Part shown: positions 14,407 to 23,638 of the stretch, piece by piece
Position numbering within the stretch: position 1 is the stretch's first letter
Layout: each line of letters begins with the position of its first letter
Origin: Methanomicrobiales archaeon
GTDB taxonomy: Archaea > Halobacteriota > Methanomicrobia > Methanomicrobiales > Methanoculleaceae
Reading direction: 5' to 3'
NCBI GenBank assembly: GCA_012521035.1
Contig: JAAYND010000125.1
Location: forward strand, 1 to 27,414
Length of the DNA stretch: 27,414 bases
Position numbers and translations under genes: made by a program
The notes under the pieces: model-generated
What the model was told of the DNA's origin: nothing
Seen by the model: only the letters and a program-made list of their open reading frames with translations
The model's database searches: none

Positions 14407-14966
14407 TGAACAATAACAATAGCATCCACTTCGAGACACGCGTTCCAGTCAGGGAGGTCATGCGGAGCCATCCAACGACTATCGATGTGGGAGAGACTGT
14501 CGCTCGTGCGGCGCAGACGATGTGCCGCGATGAGGTCGGCAGCTGTATTGTGCTCCAGAACAACCTGCCCCTCGGGATCGTCACTGAGGAGGACATCAAC
14601 TGCAAGGTTGTGGCAAAAGACTTAAAACCGAGCAGTGTTCGTGTCAGCGAGATCATGAGCACCCCGCTGATCACGATCGGGGTCGACAGGATGGTCGGCG
14701 ATGCATCGGCAATGATGGTGAAGCACCGCGTCCGCAGGCTTCCTGTTGTCGATAACCAGCTGGTCATCGGTATCGTGACGGTCAGGGATATCCTCACCGT
14801 CGCGGCCGAGATGAACGAACTGCTGGCCGACCTCATCGAGATCAACCGCGAGGAAGAGTACGCCATGGGCGTCTGCGATCGGTGCGGAAACATCTCTGAT
14901 AACCTCGCGCGGGTCGACAACCTTATGCTCTGCCCCGACTGCCGGGAGGAGGAACAGTTGTTATGA
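14403..14966 (+). CDS. CBS-domain pair with C-terminal zinc ribbon
   Basis: 187 residues. Two CBS motifs (about residues 12-70 and 78-136), each with the usual xxVREVM/VSEIM opening and GIVTxxDI closing strand, forming one Bateman module that typically binds AMP, ATP, SAM or another adenosyl ligand. A short zinc ribbon follows (CDRCG from C158, then CPDC). GGAG is 7 bases before the ATG. It is the first gene of five consecutive CBS genes and the only one with a zinc ribbon. The next start overlaps its stop. Likely a ligand-sensing regulator; ligand and target unknown. Confidence 0.85.
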   Translation: MMNNNNSIHFETRVPVREVMRSHPTTIDVGETVARAAQTMCRDEVGSCIVLQNNLPLGIVTEEDINCKVVAKDLKPSSVRVSEIMSTPLITIGVDRMVGDASAMMVKHRVRRLPVVDNQLVIGIVTVRDILTVAAEMNELLADLIEINREEEYAMGVCDRCGNISDNLARVDNLMLCPDCREEEQLL

Positions 14967-15721
14967 AAGTGGCCTCAAACCTGATGGTGAAGATTCCCGT
15001 CATGCGCTACAACGACCACATCACAAAGGCACGTAGCGTCCTTCGTGACGACGTCTTCCGTGAGCTCTATGTCGTGGATGAGAAAAGCCGCCTTATGGGC
15101 TATCTCGACATCTCAGACGTTCTACGAGTGATGGATACCAAATCAAACGTCACCATCAAGGGTTTTGTCAGGGAGGCAGCCCGGGTTTCCCCCGGAACTT
15201 CCCTCACAGAGGTCACTCGCGCCATAATGGGCGCCTATACCAACAGCGCGGCAATCGTCGACGAAGACAATGTATTCCAGGGCGGGGTGCTCTTCTCCGA
15301 ACTCTTCCCGATCCTGATATCGCGCCGCACCATCTCCGGCAGGGTTGAGGATGTCATGTCGCGCGAACCCGTCACCTGTGCGCCGGAGGATCCCATACAC
15401 AAGATCTATAGCCTGATCATCGCAAGCGGCTTTATCGCGTTTCCGGTGGTGCAGAAAGATGAGGTGGTCATCGGCATCATATCCCGCCGTGACCTCCTGC
15501 GTGCCGGCAGCGTCCGCACATCGGTGAAGAACCAGGCGGATACCACCGTAGACCGGGTGATGACGACACCTGTCATCAGTGTTGCGCCCGGCGACCAGAT
15601 AGCCACGGCGGCAAGGTTGATGGTCGACCACGACATTAGCATACTCCCCGTTATCGATGAGAACAAACGGATCGTCGGTGTCATCGACCGTCATGACGTC
15701 TCAAGCTGCCTGGCCCCGTGA
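14963..15721 (+). CDS. four-CBS-domain protein (CBS operon gene 2)
   Basis: 252 residues with four CBS motifs and no other domain. The first two are divergent (LMVKIPVMRYND; FVREAARVSPG), the last two canonical (VEDVMSREPVTCAPED..GIISRRDLL and VDRVMTTPVISVAPGD..GVIDRHDV). Starts at ATGA overlapping the previous gene. Stand-alone tandem CBS proteins act as dimeric ligand sensors that bind other proteins. The degenerate N-terminal pair may have lost ligand binding and serve for dimerisation. Confidence 0.85.
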   Translation: MKVASNLMVKIPVMRYNDHITKARSVLRDDVFRELYVVDEKSRLMGYLDISDVLRVMDTKSNVTIKGFVREAARVSPGTSLTEVTRAIMGAYTNSAAIVDEDNVFQGGVLFSELFPILISRRTISGRVEDVMSREPVTCAPEDPIHKIYSLIIASGFIAFPVVQKDEVVIGIISRRDLLRAGSVRTSVKNQADTTVDRVMTTPVISVAPGDQIATAARLMVDHDISILPVIDENKRIVGVIDRHDVSSCLAP

Positions 15722-15748
15722 GAAGACCAGTACCAGAGGAGGGATACC

Positions 15749-16690
15749 ATGCAACCAAATAATTCTGAGAAGAAACCAGCGGATAGACTCCTGAAGATGC
15801 CAGGCAAACTCAACCGAGGACCGGTCGACTTTAAGACACGGATCGCCGATCACGAAGGCGAGATAATGGCGATCGCCACAAGAGACGTCATCACGGCACA
15901 GCAGACAACCACGATCATCCAGGCGGTCGGGATCATGACCCGGGAGGGGTTTCGCCGGTTGCCTATCGTCGATGCCGGAACCCACCGCCTCCGGGGGATC
16001 GTGACCGCAAGCGATATCATCAACTTCATGGGCGGCGGCGAGAAGTTCAATCTCGTGCAGGTGAAGCATAACGGTAACTTCCTCGCCGCCATCAACGAGG
16101 GGTTGCGCGAGATCATGACGCCGCAACCGGCGACCATGCCCGTCACCGGGAGCATCGATGACGCGGTCAGTATCATCATCACCCGGCGCATCGGCGGGAT
16201 ACCGATCGTCGATGCCGAAGCAAACCTGAGAGGTATCGTGACCGAGCGCGACGTGATGAAGGTGCTCACCACCGAGAACTCGAGGCGCCGGGTGGAGGAT
16301 GTTATGAAGACGTCGGTGCGTGTCACAAGCCCCGACACCCCGATCGGCAAGGTCTGCGAAGAGATGGTGAAGTGCAGGTTCAGGCGTCTCCCTGTCGTCG
16401 TGGACGATGTCCTCTGCGGCATCGTTACCGCGACGGATATCATGAATTATCTCGGCAAGGGCAAGGTATTTGAGCAGTTGACAACCGGAGACTCGGCCGA
16501 AGTGATGGGAGCGCCGGTGCGCTCGCTCCTCTCTGGAGAGCTCCATACAACCACACCGGACCGGAACATCCACGATATCGCCGTCGCGATGGTCCAGAAG
16601 GGTGTAGGGGCGTTCCCCGTCATCGAGGACTCGCACCTTGTCGGACTTGTTACTGAATTTGATCTTGTGAAGGCATTTGCAGAGGAGTGA
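15749..16690 (+). CDS. four-CBS-domain protein (CBS operon gene 3)
   Basis: 313 residues. A basic N-terminal tail of about 35 residues (NSEKKPADRLLKMPGKLNRG) precedes four canonical CBS motifs, each ending in GIVTxxD or GLVTEFD. GAGGAGGGA just upstream of the ATG is the strongest Shine-Dalgarno sequence in the operon, suggesting independent, efficient translation. It is the longest of the five and the tail could contact nucleic acid or a partner. Confidence 0.87.
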   Translation: MQPNNSEKKPADRLLKMPGKLNRGPVDFKTRIADHEGEIMAIATRDVITAQQTTTIIQAVGIMTREGFRRLPIVDAGTHRLRGIVTASDIINFMGGGEKFNLVQVKHNGNFLAAINEGLREIMTPQPATMPVTGSIDDAVSIIITRRIGGIPIVDAEANLRGIVTERDVMKVLTTENSRRRVEDVMKTSVRVTSPDTPIGKVCEEMVKCRFRRLPVVVDDVLCGIVTATDIMNYLGKGKVFEQLTTGDSAEVMGAPVRSLLSGELHTTTPDRNIHDIAVAMVQKGVGAFPVIEDSHLVGLVTEFDLVKAFAEE

Positions 16691-16699
16691 AGAAACCAC

Positions 16700-17539
16700 A
16701 TGCGTGCTGTTGATGTGATGTCTTCCCCGGTGTATGTTATTGCACCGACCGATAATGTCGCTTATGCGCGGAACCTGATGCTCAGGCACCGCGTCTCAAG
16801 GCTCCTCGTCATGGAGGGAAGTGAGCTCCAGGGGATCCTGACCAAGAAGGATATCGCTTACCGGCTCAGGCAATCGGAACCAATGTGGCGGCGGCGCCCC
16901 ATCGACCGGATCCCCGTAAGCATCCTTATGACAGAAGATCTTATCACCGTGGCACCGGAGGCCAGCGTCCACGATATCGCGGCCATAATGCTTGACCGTG
17001 ACATATCGGGACTGCCCGTGGTCGAGAACGGCACGGTGGCCGGCATCGTTACCAAACTCGATATCATGCGCTCAGCCCATGTCCGCGGCCTCTCCGCCCG
17101 GGTCGATGAGATCATGGAGGAGGCAGTCACGATCAGCCGCTATCACTCGCTGGACTACGTTATCAACACAATACGAGGAAAGAGCGATAAACTTATCGTC
17201 GTTAACGACAATGGTAGCCTTGCCGGCATAATTACAGAGAGTAACCTCGCGTTTTACGAGTACCTGGATGAGCGGAAGAACCTGCCCAGAAAAGACGTTA
17301 CTCACCTCAGGAAAGAGGAGCCGGCAGGGCAGAAACGCTTCAGGTACGTCGTCGAGGTATCGGCAGTTGCAGAGGATATCATGAGTCGCCCGGTCATCAC
17401 CGTCCCCCCCGATGCATCCCTGCAGGATGCGGTCGGACTGATGCTCAAGCATCAGATCAACAGCCTCGTGGTTGTGGAAGACGGAGATATCCGTGGTCTG
17501 CTCAAGAGAGATGATATCATAAAGGTAGTGGCAAGATGA
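16700..17539 (+). CDS. four-CBS-domain protein (CBS operon gene 4)
   Basis: 279 residues, starting 9 bases after the previous stop. Four CBS motifs: VDVMSSPVYVIAPTD, ILMTEDLITVAPEA, VDEIMEEAVTISRYH and AEDIMSRPVITVPPDA mark their starts. The third is less typical. About 30 charged residues (RKNLPRKDVTHLRKEEPAGQ) separate the third and fourth. No effector domain is attached. Confidence 0.87.
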   Translation: MRAVDVMSSPVYVIAPTDNVAYARNLMLRHRVSRLLVMEGSELQGILTKKDIAYRLRQSEPMWRRRPIDRIPVSILMTEDLITVAPEASVHDIAAIMLDRDISGLPVVENGTVAGIVTKLDIMRSAHVRGLSARVDEIMEEAVTISRYHSLDYVINTIRGKSDKLIVVNDNGSLAGIITESNLAFYEYLDERKNLPRKDVTHLRKEEPAGQKRFRYVVEVSAVAEDIMSRPVITVPPDASLQDAVGLMLKHQINSLVVVEDGDIRGLLKRDDIIKVVAR

Positions 17540-18318
17540 GCGACAAGTTTCAGTTACGGGTCAGGGACGTGATGGCAAAGCCCATCACCATCGCAAAGTC
17601 TGCTTTTGTCAGCGAAGCTCTCGATAAAATGCTCGATGAGGGTGTCGACCCGCTTATCGTGACCAACAACGGCACGGTAATCGGCACGACATCCCGTGCG
17701 GCTATCGCCGAGACGCTCGGGAGCCGAAAAACCCAGGCTATGAAGGCCACATCCATCCATGTTGCAAACACGGTCGAGGAGAATTTTACATCCGCATACC
17801 CGGACCAGAACATCGATATTCTGGTGCCGCTGCTCCAGCGCTACAAGTTGATCGTGGTCTTTGACCCCGATCACCGCCTCATCGGGCAGGTGACGGCCGG
17901 CGAGCTCCTGCGTGTGCTCCGGCCTCCAGGGACCCTCCTGGATGTCATGGAGCAGGCGCACACCATCCAGGTCGAGGAGCGGGCCGTCCACCTCCGGCGG
18001 AGGATGCTCGATGGCGATATCAACCGGTTCATCGTCGAAGAGGGCGACACCGTCCTCGGCATCGTCACGGAGACCGATGTCGCAAAGGCGTTGTATGCGT
18101 TCAAGGATATCGTGGAGGGAACCCGCCAGGAGTTCCGGATCAGAAACCTCCTCGTGCGTGACATCATGAGCACGCCCCTGATCAGTGTGGACGCGGATAC
18201 AGACGTCTCGGATGTTATCGACCTTATGCTCAAGAAGAACATAAGCTCTGTCCCGGTCGCAAAGAACGGCAGGATCACAGGGATCGTTACCAGAAACTCA
18301 CTCATCCAGGCCCTCTGA
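17536..18318 (+). CDS. four-CBS-domain protein (CBS operon gene 5)
   Basis: 260 residues with an ATGA overlap to gene 4. Four CBS motifs; the first (VRDVMAKPITIAKSA) and last (VRDIMSTPLISVDADT) are canonical, the middle two divergent. A seven-T run follows 17 bases after the stop, marking the probable operon end. Genes 2, 4 and 5 being linked by overlaps or tiny gaps suggests fixed stoichiometry, possibly hetero-oligomers. Confidence 0.87.
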   Translation: MSDKFQLRVRDVMAKPITIAKSAFVSEALDKMLDEGVDPLIVTNNGTVIGTTSRAAIAETLGSRKTQAMKATSIHVANTVEENFTSAYPDQNIDILVPLLQRYKLIVVFDPDHRLIGQVTAGELLRVLRPPGTLLDVMEQAHTIQVEERAVHLRRRMLDGDINRFIVEEGDTVLGIVTETDVAKALYAFKDIVEGTRQEFRIRNLLVRDIMSTPLISVDADTDVSDVIDLMLKKNISSVPVAKNGRITGIVTRNSLIQAL

Positions 18319-18335
18319 AGGGGCCGAAGACCACC

Positions 18336-18342
18336 TTTTTTT
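18336..18342 (+). terminator. T-tract terminator of the CBS operon
   Basis: Seven consecutive T residues shortly after the last CBS stop codon, followed by further T-rich sequence. Archaeal RNA polymerase commonly stops at such U-tracts without a hairpin. Confidence 0.55.
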
Positions 18343-18432
18343 CGATTTCCGGCCACGCTGGAACGCTGCTATCATCAGCAGTGCGGTGCAAGAATTATGA
18401 GGTTCCCGGGGTAAGTACTGATCATAGACCGC

Positions 18433-21400
18433 ATGATCATACTCCACAGTTTCTGGACAGATGGGGAGATGGGAGCGTTTCACGTCTGGGGAGAGGACGC
18501 TACCCTGCCCCGGAAGGCACCGGCGCGGCGGGGCAGGAAGCCGAAGAGGCCGCCGACACTCCCTCATCCGTTTGCAGCAGACCATGCCGCGCTCACCGCA
18601 GCGCTCGGGGAGTCGGATGGTGAGCCCGGAGCAGCCGCCATCCTGCTCCCGACGGCCGGTTCAGACCCACTCCCTTCCCCGGAGTGCGACCCGGGATCTG
18701 CCATCCCTGACCCGGCGGACTGTTCTTCTTACCTCGTCCCCACGATCAGCATCTCCATACCGATCGCCCATCTCGCAGACCTTCCGGCGGGAACCCGGTA
18801 CGGCAACACACACCGGTTCTGGGCGCAGGTGGCACGGTTTGCCCTGGGGCTTGTGGTGCGGCAGTCGTTTGTGCCGGGTCCACGCGGCTGGGAGGCCCTG
18901 ATACGCGGGGAGGACCGTGATCGCCTGATCCAGCTCATCGGAGCGCTCCCGCCGGCCTGCCGCTTCTGGGCTGCCGGTGGAGGAGGGAGACTGCCAGATC
19001 CGGAGGCGCTTGTAACCTCGTTTATCAACCATACAGTCCACGAGATCGTCACCGGCGCCCTTGAGGATCAACCGCTCCTGCCAAAACCACGGGGCCGGCC
19101 GAGGAAGAAGATCCCGCCCGGCGAACAGTGGGTGGAGATCCTCTCGGGCCGCCGGGACGAGTTCACCGGCGACGCGCCTGAGATCGCCCGGTTCTCCGCC
19201 GAACTCGACGACTGGCTCTCACCGAAGATCGATCTCGGTCCTCTCCGCGCCTGCTTCCGCCTCGAAGAACCGGAAGAGGAGGAGAGTGATGAGTGGCGCC
19301 TCTCGTTCCACCTTCAGGCCACCGACGACCCGGGGATCGTCATACCGGCCGCCGATGTCTGGGACCGGCGCGGAGAAGCCCGCACGAGTCTCAGAGAGCG
19401 GTTCGAAGATCCCCAGGACCGGCTCCTCATCGATCTGGAGCGCGCCTCCCGCATCTACCCCGCGCTCCAGCCAGGCCTCAAGTCCCGGCGTCCGGCGGCG
19501 GTAGGCCTCAATACAACACAGGCCTACGAATTTCTCAACGAATGGGCTTCGCGCCTCATCGACATGGGATTTGGCGTCATCCTCCCAGCATGGTGGAAGG
19601 CCTCCGCTTCCCGGCCCGCTCTCCACCTCAGCGTGAAGCCCGTCGGGGAGGGGGGAGGACTCGGTCTGGAAACCCTCATATCGTACGACTGGAAGGTTGC
19701 CCTTGGAGACCGGATGCTCTCGCCCGAGGAGTTTGAGGAACTCTCGAGCCTGAAGGTTCCCCTGGTGCGGATGCACGGACAATGGCAGGCGATCGATAGA
19801 GGCGAGATCGAGAAGGCACTGAGCGCATTCAGGAAGAAGTATGCGAAAGACACCATAACGACCGGCGAACTCCTCAGGGTCATCGCGGGGGCGGACCCCG
19901 ATAGCCCGGTCGTGAGCGGTATCACGGCGGACGGGTGGATCGGGGAGTTCCTCGACCGGCTGGCGGAGGGAGGGACGATCGAGCCCGTGCCGCAGCCGGA
20001 GGCGTTCGTCGGCACCCTCAGACCCTACCAGCAGCGCGGCCTCTCGTGGCTCTCGTTCCTTGCGCGTAACGGATGCGGCGCCTGCCTCGCGGACGACATG
20101 GGGCTTGGAAAGACGATCCAGGTGATCGCCTACCTCCTTGCTGAGGAGGAGCGAGGGTGCACGGCGGCGCCGGCACTCCTCGTCTGCCCCACATCGATCG
20201 TCGGGAACTGGCGGCGTGAGTTCGAGAGGTTCTCGCCGAACCTTGCCGTCACCGTCCACCACGGTAGCAACCGGGCCACAGACGACGCATTCGCCGCACA
20301 GGTCGGCAGATCCGACGTCATCATAACCACCTACCAGGTGGCGGTCCGCGATAGAGACCTCCTGGAATCCATCGACTGGAACTCAATCATACTTGACGAG
20401 GCCCAGAACATCAAGAACCCCTCGACAAAACAGGCGCAGGCGGTCCGGGCGCTACGGGCACCGCGCCGGATCGCCCTGACCGGGACGCCGGTGGAGAACC
20501 GACTGACCGAGCTCTGGTCGATCATGGAGTTCCTCAACCCCGGTTACCTCGGATCGTTTGAATCGTTCCAGTCCGGGTTTGCCATCCCGATCGAGCGATA
20601 CCGCGACCCGAGAGCGACCGATAACCTCAGGGAGATGATCAGGCCGTTCGTTCTCCGCCGCATGAAGACCGACCGCTCGATCATAAGCGACCTCCCGGAG
20701 AAGATGGAGATGAAGGTCTACTGCAACCTCACGACCGAGCAGGCGACACTCTATGAGGCGGTCGTGCAGGAGATGCTTGAGCGCGCTGAGGAGGCAGAAG
20801 GTATCCAGCGCCGGGGAATTGTTCTCGGCGGGCTTACCCGCTTGAAGCAGATCTGCGACCACCCGGCGCTCTTCCTGCACGACAGCGCGGCCTTCGACGG
20901 GAGGTCAGGGAAGATCGAACGCCTTGATGAGATGCTTGAGGTAATCCTGGATGCGGGTGAGCGGGCGCTTATATTCACGCAGTTTGCGGAGTTTGGAGGG
21001 CTCCTTGAGGATTACCTCCGCGAGAGGTTCGGCACCGCTGTCCTCTACCTGCACGGCAGGACGCCCCGGGCAAAACGTGATGCCATGGTGCAGCAGTTCC
21101 AGCAACCGGGAGGACCGCCCCTCTTCATCCTCTCGCTGAAGGCCGGGGGCACGGGACTGAACCTGACGGCGGCAAACCACGTCTTCCACCTGGATCGGTG
21201 GTGGAACCCGGCCGTCGAGAACCAGGCGACTGACCGGGCCTTCCGGATCGGGCAGACGCGCGACGTCCAGGTGCGCCTCATGATCTCATCCGGAACGCTT
21301 GAAGAACAGATAGATACGTTGATCGAGGAGAAGATGGCGCTTGCAGATCAGGTCGTCGGGAAAGGGGAGGACTGGATAGGGTCGCTCTCCACCGACCAGC

Positions 21401-21444
21401 TCCGCGAACTCCTGACCCTGCGCCGGGACGCGGTGGAGGGCTGA
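18433..21444 (+). CDS. SNF2-family helicase (bacterial/archaeal SNF2 with N-terminal DUF3670-like region)
   Basis: 1003 residues. The N-terminal 520 residues form the SNF2-associated region, with a basic AT-hook-like patch (RRGRKPKRPP) near residue 33 and another (KPRGRPRKK) near 218. The ATPase core follows: Walker A DDMGLGKT with MGLGKT at 556-561, DEAQ box at 655-658, LTGTPVENR, then the C-terminal RecA-like domain with LHGRTPRAKR, GGTGLNLTAANHV and QATDRAFRIGQT. All motifs look intact. Such proteins translocate on double-stranded DNA and remodel protein-DNA complexes. The SWIM gene starts 3 bases after its stop, a pairing widely seen in prokaryotes. Confidence 0.95.
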   Translation: MIILHSFWTDGEMGAFHVWGEDATLPRKAPARRGRKPKRPPTLPHPFAADHAALTAALGESDGEPGAAAILLPTAGSDPLPSPECDPGSAIPDPADCSSYLVPTISISIPIAHLADLPAGTRYGNTHRFWAQVARFALGLVVRQSFVPGPRGWEALIRGEDRDRLIQLIGALPPACRFWAAGGGGRLPDPEALVTSFINHTVHEIVTGALEDQPLLPKPRGRPRKKIPPGEQWVEILSGRRDEFTGDAPEIARFSAELDDWLSPKIDLGPLRACFRLEEPEEEESDEWRLSFHLQATDDPGIVIPAADVWDRRGEARTSLRERFEDPQDRLLIDLERASRIYPALQPGLKSRRPAAVGLNTTQAYEFLNEWASRLIDMGFGVILPAWWKASASRPALHLSVKPVGEGGGLGLETLISYDWKVALGDRMLSPEEFEELSSLKVPLVRMHGQWQAIDRGEIEKALSAFRKKYAKDTITTGELLRVIAGADPDSPVVSGITADGWIGEFLDRLAEGGTIEPVPQPEAFVGTLRPYQQRGLSWLSFLARNGCGACLADDMGLGKTIQVIAYLLAEEERGCTAAPALLVCPTSIVGNWRREFERFSPNLAVTVHHGSNRATDDAFAAQVGRSDVIITTYQVAVRDRDLLESIDWNSIILDEAQNIKNPSTKQAQAVRALRAPRRIALTGTPVENRLTELWSIMEFLNPGYLGSFESFQSGFAIPIERYRDPRATDNLREMIRPFVLRRMKTDRSIISDLPEKMEMKVYCNLTTEQATLYEAVVQEMLERAEEAEGIQRRGIVLGGLTRLKQICDHPALFLHDSAAFDGRSGKIERLDEMLEVILDAGERALIFTQFAEFGGLLEDYLRERFGTAVLYLHGRTPRAKRDAMVQQFQQPGGPPLFILSLKAGGTGLNLTAANHVFHLDRWWNPAVENQATDRAFRIGQTRDVQVRLMISSGTLEEQIDTLIEEKMALADQVVGKGEDWIGSLSTDQLRELLTLRRDAVEG

Positions 21445-21447
21445 AGT

Positions 21448-22308
21448 ATGGGATCATGGTACTACTTCCCCCCGTCCACCCCGAGGCCGGTGAAGGATGG
21501 AGTTAAGGCGCGGAGCAAACGAGGAGCGATCGGCGAGCAATGGTGGTCAAAGCGGTTCATCCAGGTGCTCGAAGAATCAGGGAGCACATCGCGACTTCAG
21601 CGTGGAAAGCGGTATGCGAGGAAGGGACAGGTGATCGGTATAGAGATCCGGGAAGGAGAGGTGCACGCGGACGTGCAGGGATCCGCCGCGAGACCTTACC
21701 ATGTCACCATCCGCCTCAAGCCCTTCAACGATGCCACATGGGAGAAGATCTTTGACCTGATGGCCGGGCAGGCGATATTTGCGGCGCAGCTCCTCTCGGG
21801 CGTTGTGCCGCACGAGATCGAGGAAGTCTTCACAGAGGCGGGGGTCTCCCTCTTTCCCGTATCGGATAAAGAGATCAGGACCGACTGCACCTGCCCCGAC
21901 TGGGGAAACCCCTGCAAGCATATCGCGGCGGTCTACTACCTCCTCGCGGAGCAGTTCGATGAGGACCCCTTCCTCATATTCGCCCTCCGGGGGCGTGGGA
22001 AGGAAGAGGTGATGGAGGCGCTCAGGGAACGGAGGACAGCGGCGGTGGAACCGGCAGCGCCAGAGGAAGAGGTCAGCCCCTGCGCCGATCGCTTCTGGGA
22101 GGGGGACGATACCCTCGCCGGGTTTGGCATCAGCATCACGGGGAGCGCCTCAGGAAAGGGAGAGGCACTCAGGATGCTCGGCGATGCACCGTTCCAGGTC
22201 CGGGGGGAGAGTCTCTCTACGATCCTCGCGCCGGTCTATCCTGCGGCAGAGAGGTACGCGCGGAGACTCGCCGGCATCCCGGATAGACCCGAAGAGGGCG
22301 CGAAGTGA
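21448..22308 (+). CDS. SWIM zinc-finger protein paired with SNF2 helicase
   Basis: 286 residues. The SWIM motif CxCx6CxH is at C147, C149, C156, H158 (DCTCPDWGNPCKH). The N-terminal half has GKRYARKGQVIGIEIREG, a conserved element of this family, and the C-terminal 60 residues are variable. It starts 3 bases after the helicase stop. The common two-gene arrangement suggests it forms the DNA- or protein-binding partner of the helicase; the pathway is not established. Confidence 0.9.
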   Translation: MGSWYYFPPSTPRPVKDGVKARSKRGAIGEQWWSKRFIQVLEESGSTSRLQRGKRYARKGQVIGIEIREGEVHADVQGSAARPYHVTIRLKPFNDATWEKIFDLMAGQAIFAAQLLSGVVPHEIEEVFTEAGVSLFPVSDKEIRTDCTCPDWGNPCKHIAAVYYLLAEQFDEDPFLIFALRGRGKEEVMEALRERRTAAVEPAAPEEEVSPCADRFWEGDDTLAGFGISITGSASGKGEALRMLGDAPFQVRGESLSTILAPVYPAAERYARRLAGIPDRPEEGAK

Positions 22309-22375
22309 GGCGGCAGGCCGCCCCGGCACCAATCATTATGGCTCCAGAGCAAGAAACGGATACCGGGATATTTCC

Positions 22376-23332
22376 ATGAAACCAACGCAGCCAGTGAAAC
22401 CGAACAGGGATGTAACGGCACTCCTTGAGTCCATGAGCAGGACAGGCTTTCAGGGGAGAAAACTCGGGGAGTCGCTCGGCGTCTGGACCAGGATGATCCG
22501 GGATCCGGACTGCACGATATTCATGGGTCTGTCGGGTGCGATGGTCCCGGCGGGTATGCAGAACGTGCTCATCGAACTCGTCAGGCATCGCTACATCGAC
22601 GTCCTCGTATCAACAGGTGCAAACATCTTCCACGACACCTGCGAGCACCTCGGCGTGCGGCACTACATCGGCCACCACCACGCCGACGATGAAGCGCTCT
22701 TTGAGGAGGGGATCGACCGTATATATGACGTCTTTGCGTATGAGGAGGAGTTCCGGAGTGTTGATGCCGAGATCGCCCGATTCGCTGATGAGATCGCGCC
22801 GTTCCGTGGCTCTTCCCGGGAGTTCGTCCGGCGCCTCGGAGACTGGCTCCGCGAAGAGAAGCCGGAAGGACGCTCGCTCACCGCCACATGCGCCGAGTAC
22901 AACGTCCCGGTCTTCATCCCCGCTCTCGGTGACTCCTCCATCGGCATAGGCCTCGTCATGGCACGCCGGCGCGGGATCGATGTCGATATCGACCAGCTCG
23001 CCGATACCGATGAGATCACGCGCATGGTCGAGGAGTCACAGAAGACCGGCGTCATCTACGTCGGCGGGGGTGTGCCGAAGAACTTCATCCAGCAGACCCA
23101 GGTCATCGCCTCGATCCACGAGCAGCACCTCGGCGGGCATGCTTACGCCATCCAGTACACCACCGACGCCCCACACTGGGGCGGACTCTCGGGATGCACG
23201 TTTGAGGAGGCGATCAGCTGGGGCAAGGAGGCGCCGGAGTCTCCGCGTGTCCAGTGCTTCTGCGATGCCACGATAGCGCTCCCGATCGTCACGTCGGCGC
23301 TCATCGGGAGCGGTGTCAGGCGAGGCGAGTGA
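22376..23332 (+). CDS. dys: deoxyhypusine synthase
   Basis: 318 residues from ATG 22376; an upstream open extension to 22124 overlaps the previous gene and has no similarity to the family. Transfers the aminobutyl group of spermidine to the lysine of aIF5A using NAD. Visible signature: STGANIFHDTCEHLG, a GDSSIGIGL segment, and GGGVPKNFI with K235 matching the catalytic lysine of the family. The length is normal. The aIF5A gene is not nearby. Confidence 0.93.
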   Translation: MKPTQPVKPNRDVTALLESMSRTGFQGRKLGESLGVWTRMIRDPDCTIFMGLSGAMVPAGMQNVLIELVRHRYIDVLVSTGANIFHDTCEHLGVRHYIGHHHADDEALFEEGIDRIYDVFAYEEEFRSVDAEIARFADEIAPFRGSSREFVRRLGDWLREEKPEGRSLTATCAEYNVPVFIPALGDSSIGIGLVMARRRGIDVDIDQLADTDEITRMVEESQKTGVIYVGGGVPKNFIQQTQVIASIHEQHLGGHAYAIQYTTDAPHWGGLSGCTFEEAISWGKEAPESPRVQCFCDATIALPIVTSALIGSGVRRGE

Positions 23333-23454
23333 ACCGGTGCGGGCGCCACGACCCCGTCGGAGTGCGTGATCCGCAGGCAGGGACGAACCCGGGGCGCACC
23401 GCCCGACACCACAACCCTTATTAGTGTATCTCACAAAAATTAGTAAGCACAAGT

Positions 23455-23521
23455 CATAGAATACTGTGTCTGGAGCAGCACCCCGTGGTGTTGCGAGTAT
23501 CGAAAGATGCGAAATTCTATG
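23455..23521 (+). ncRNA. candidate structured leader RNA before tRNA-Ser
   Basis: Three nested helices can be drawn by hand. The outer stem CATAGAAT (23455-23462) pairs with ATTCTATG (23514-23521). A stem GCAGCACC (23475-23482) pairs with GGTGTTGC (23487-23494), one G-U, with a 4-base loop. A stem GTATC (23497-23501) pairs with GATGC (23506-23510) closed by a GAAA tetraloop. Together they form a three-way junction. The last paired base is the first base of the tRNA. The middle stem is flanked by GA on both sides, as in kink-turns. It matches no RNA family I know. Confidence 0.45.
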
Positions 23522-23604
23522 TTGAGGTAGCCAAGCCTGGTATGGCGCAGGTTTGCTAAACCTGTGTCCTTCGGGACTCGAGGGTTCAAATCCCTCCCTC
23601 AGCG
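23521..23604 (+). tRNA. tRNA-Ser (anticodon GCU)
   Basis: 84 bases. Acceptor GTTGAGG pairs with CCTCAGC (one G-U), anticodon stem GGTTT/AAACC encloses TTGCTAA-type loop with GCT, the long variable arm TGTCCTTCGGGACT forms the serine-type helix with a TTCG loop, and the T arm is GAGGG-TTCAAAT-CCCTC. No CCA is encoded. It lies 34 bases before rps13 and is probably co-transcribed with the ribosomal operon. Confidence 0.93.
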
Positions 23605-23638
23605 CTTTCACCGACAACGTCGATGATGAGGCGATCAC

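Noticed and set aside
15701..16789. 362-codon minus-strand frame opposite CBS operon gene 3
   Set aside because: His/Asp/Arg-rich composition typical of the antisense of GC-rich coding DNA; the plus strand encodes clear CBS domains.
19219..20262. 347-codon minus-strand frame opposite the SNF2 helicase
   Set aside because: Antisense of a strongly supported helicase; no domain visible.
22124..22375. N-terminal extension of deoxyhypusine synthase
   Set aside because: It overlaps the SWIM gene out of frame and lacks family similarity; ATG 22376 gives the normal length.
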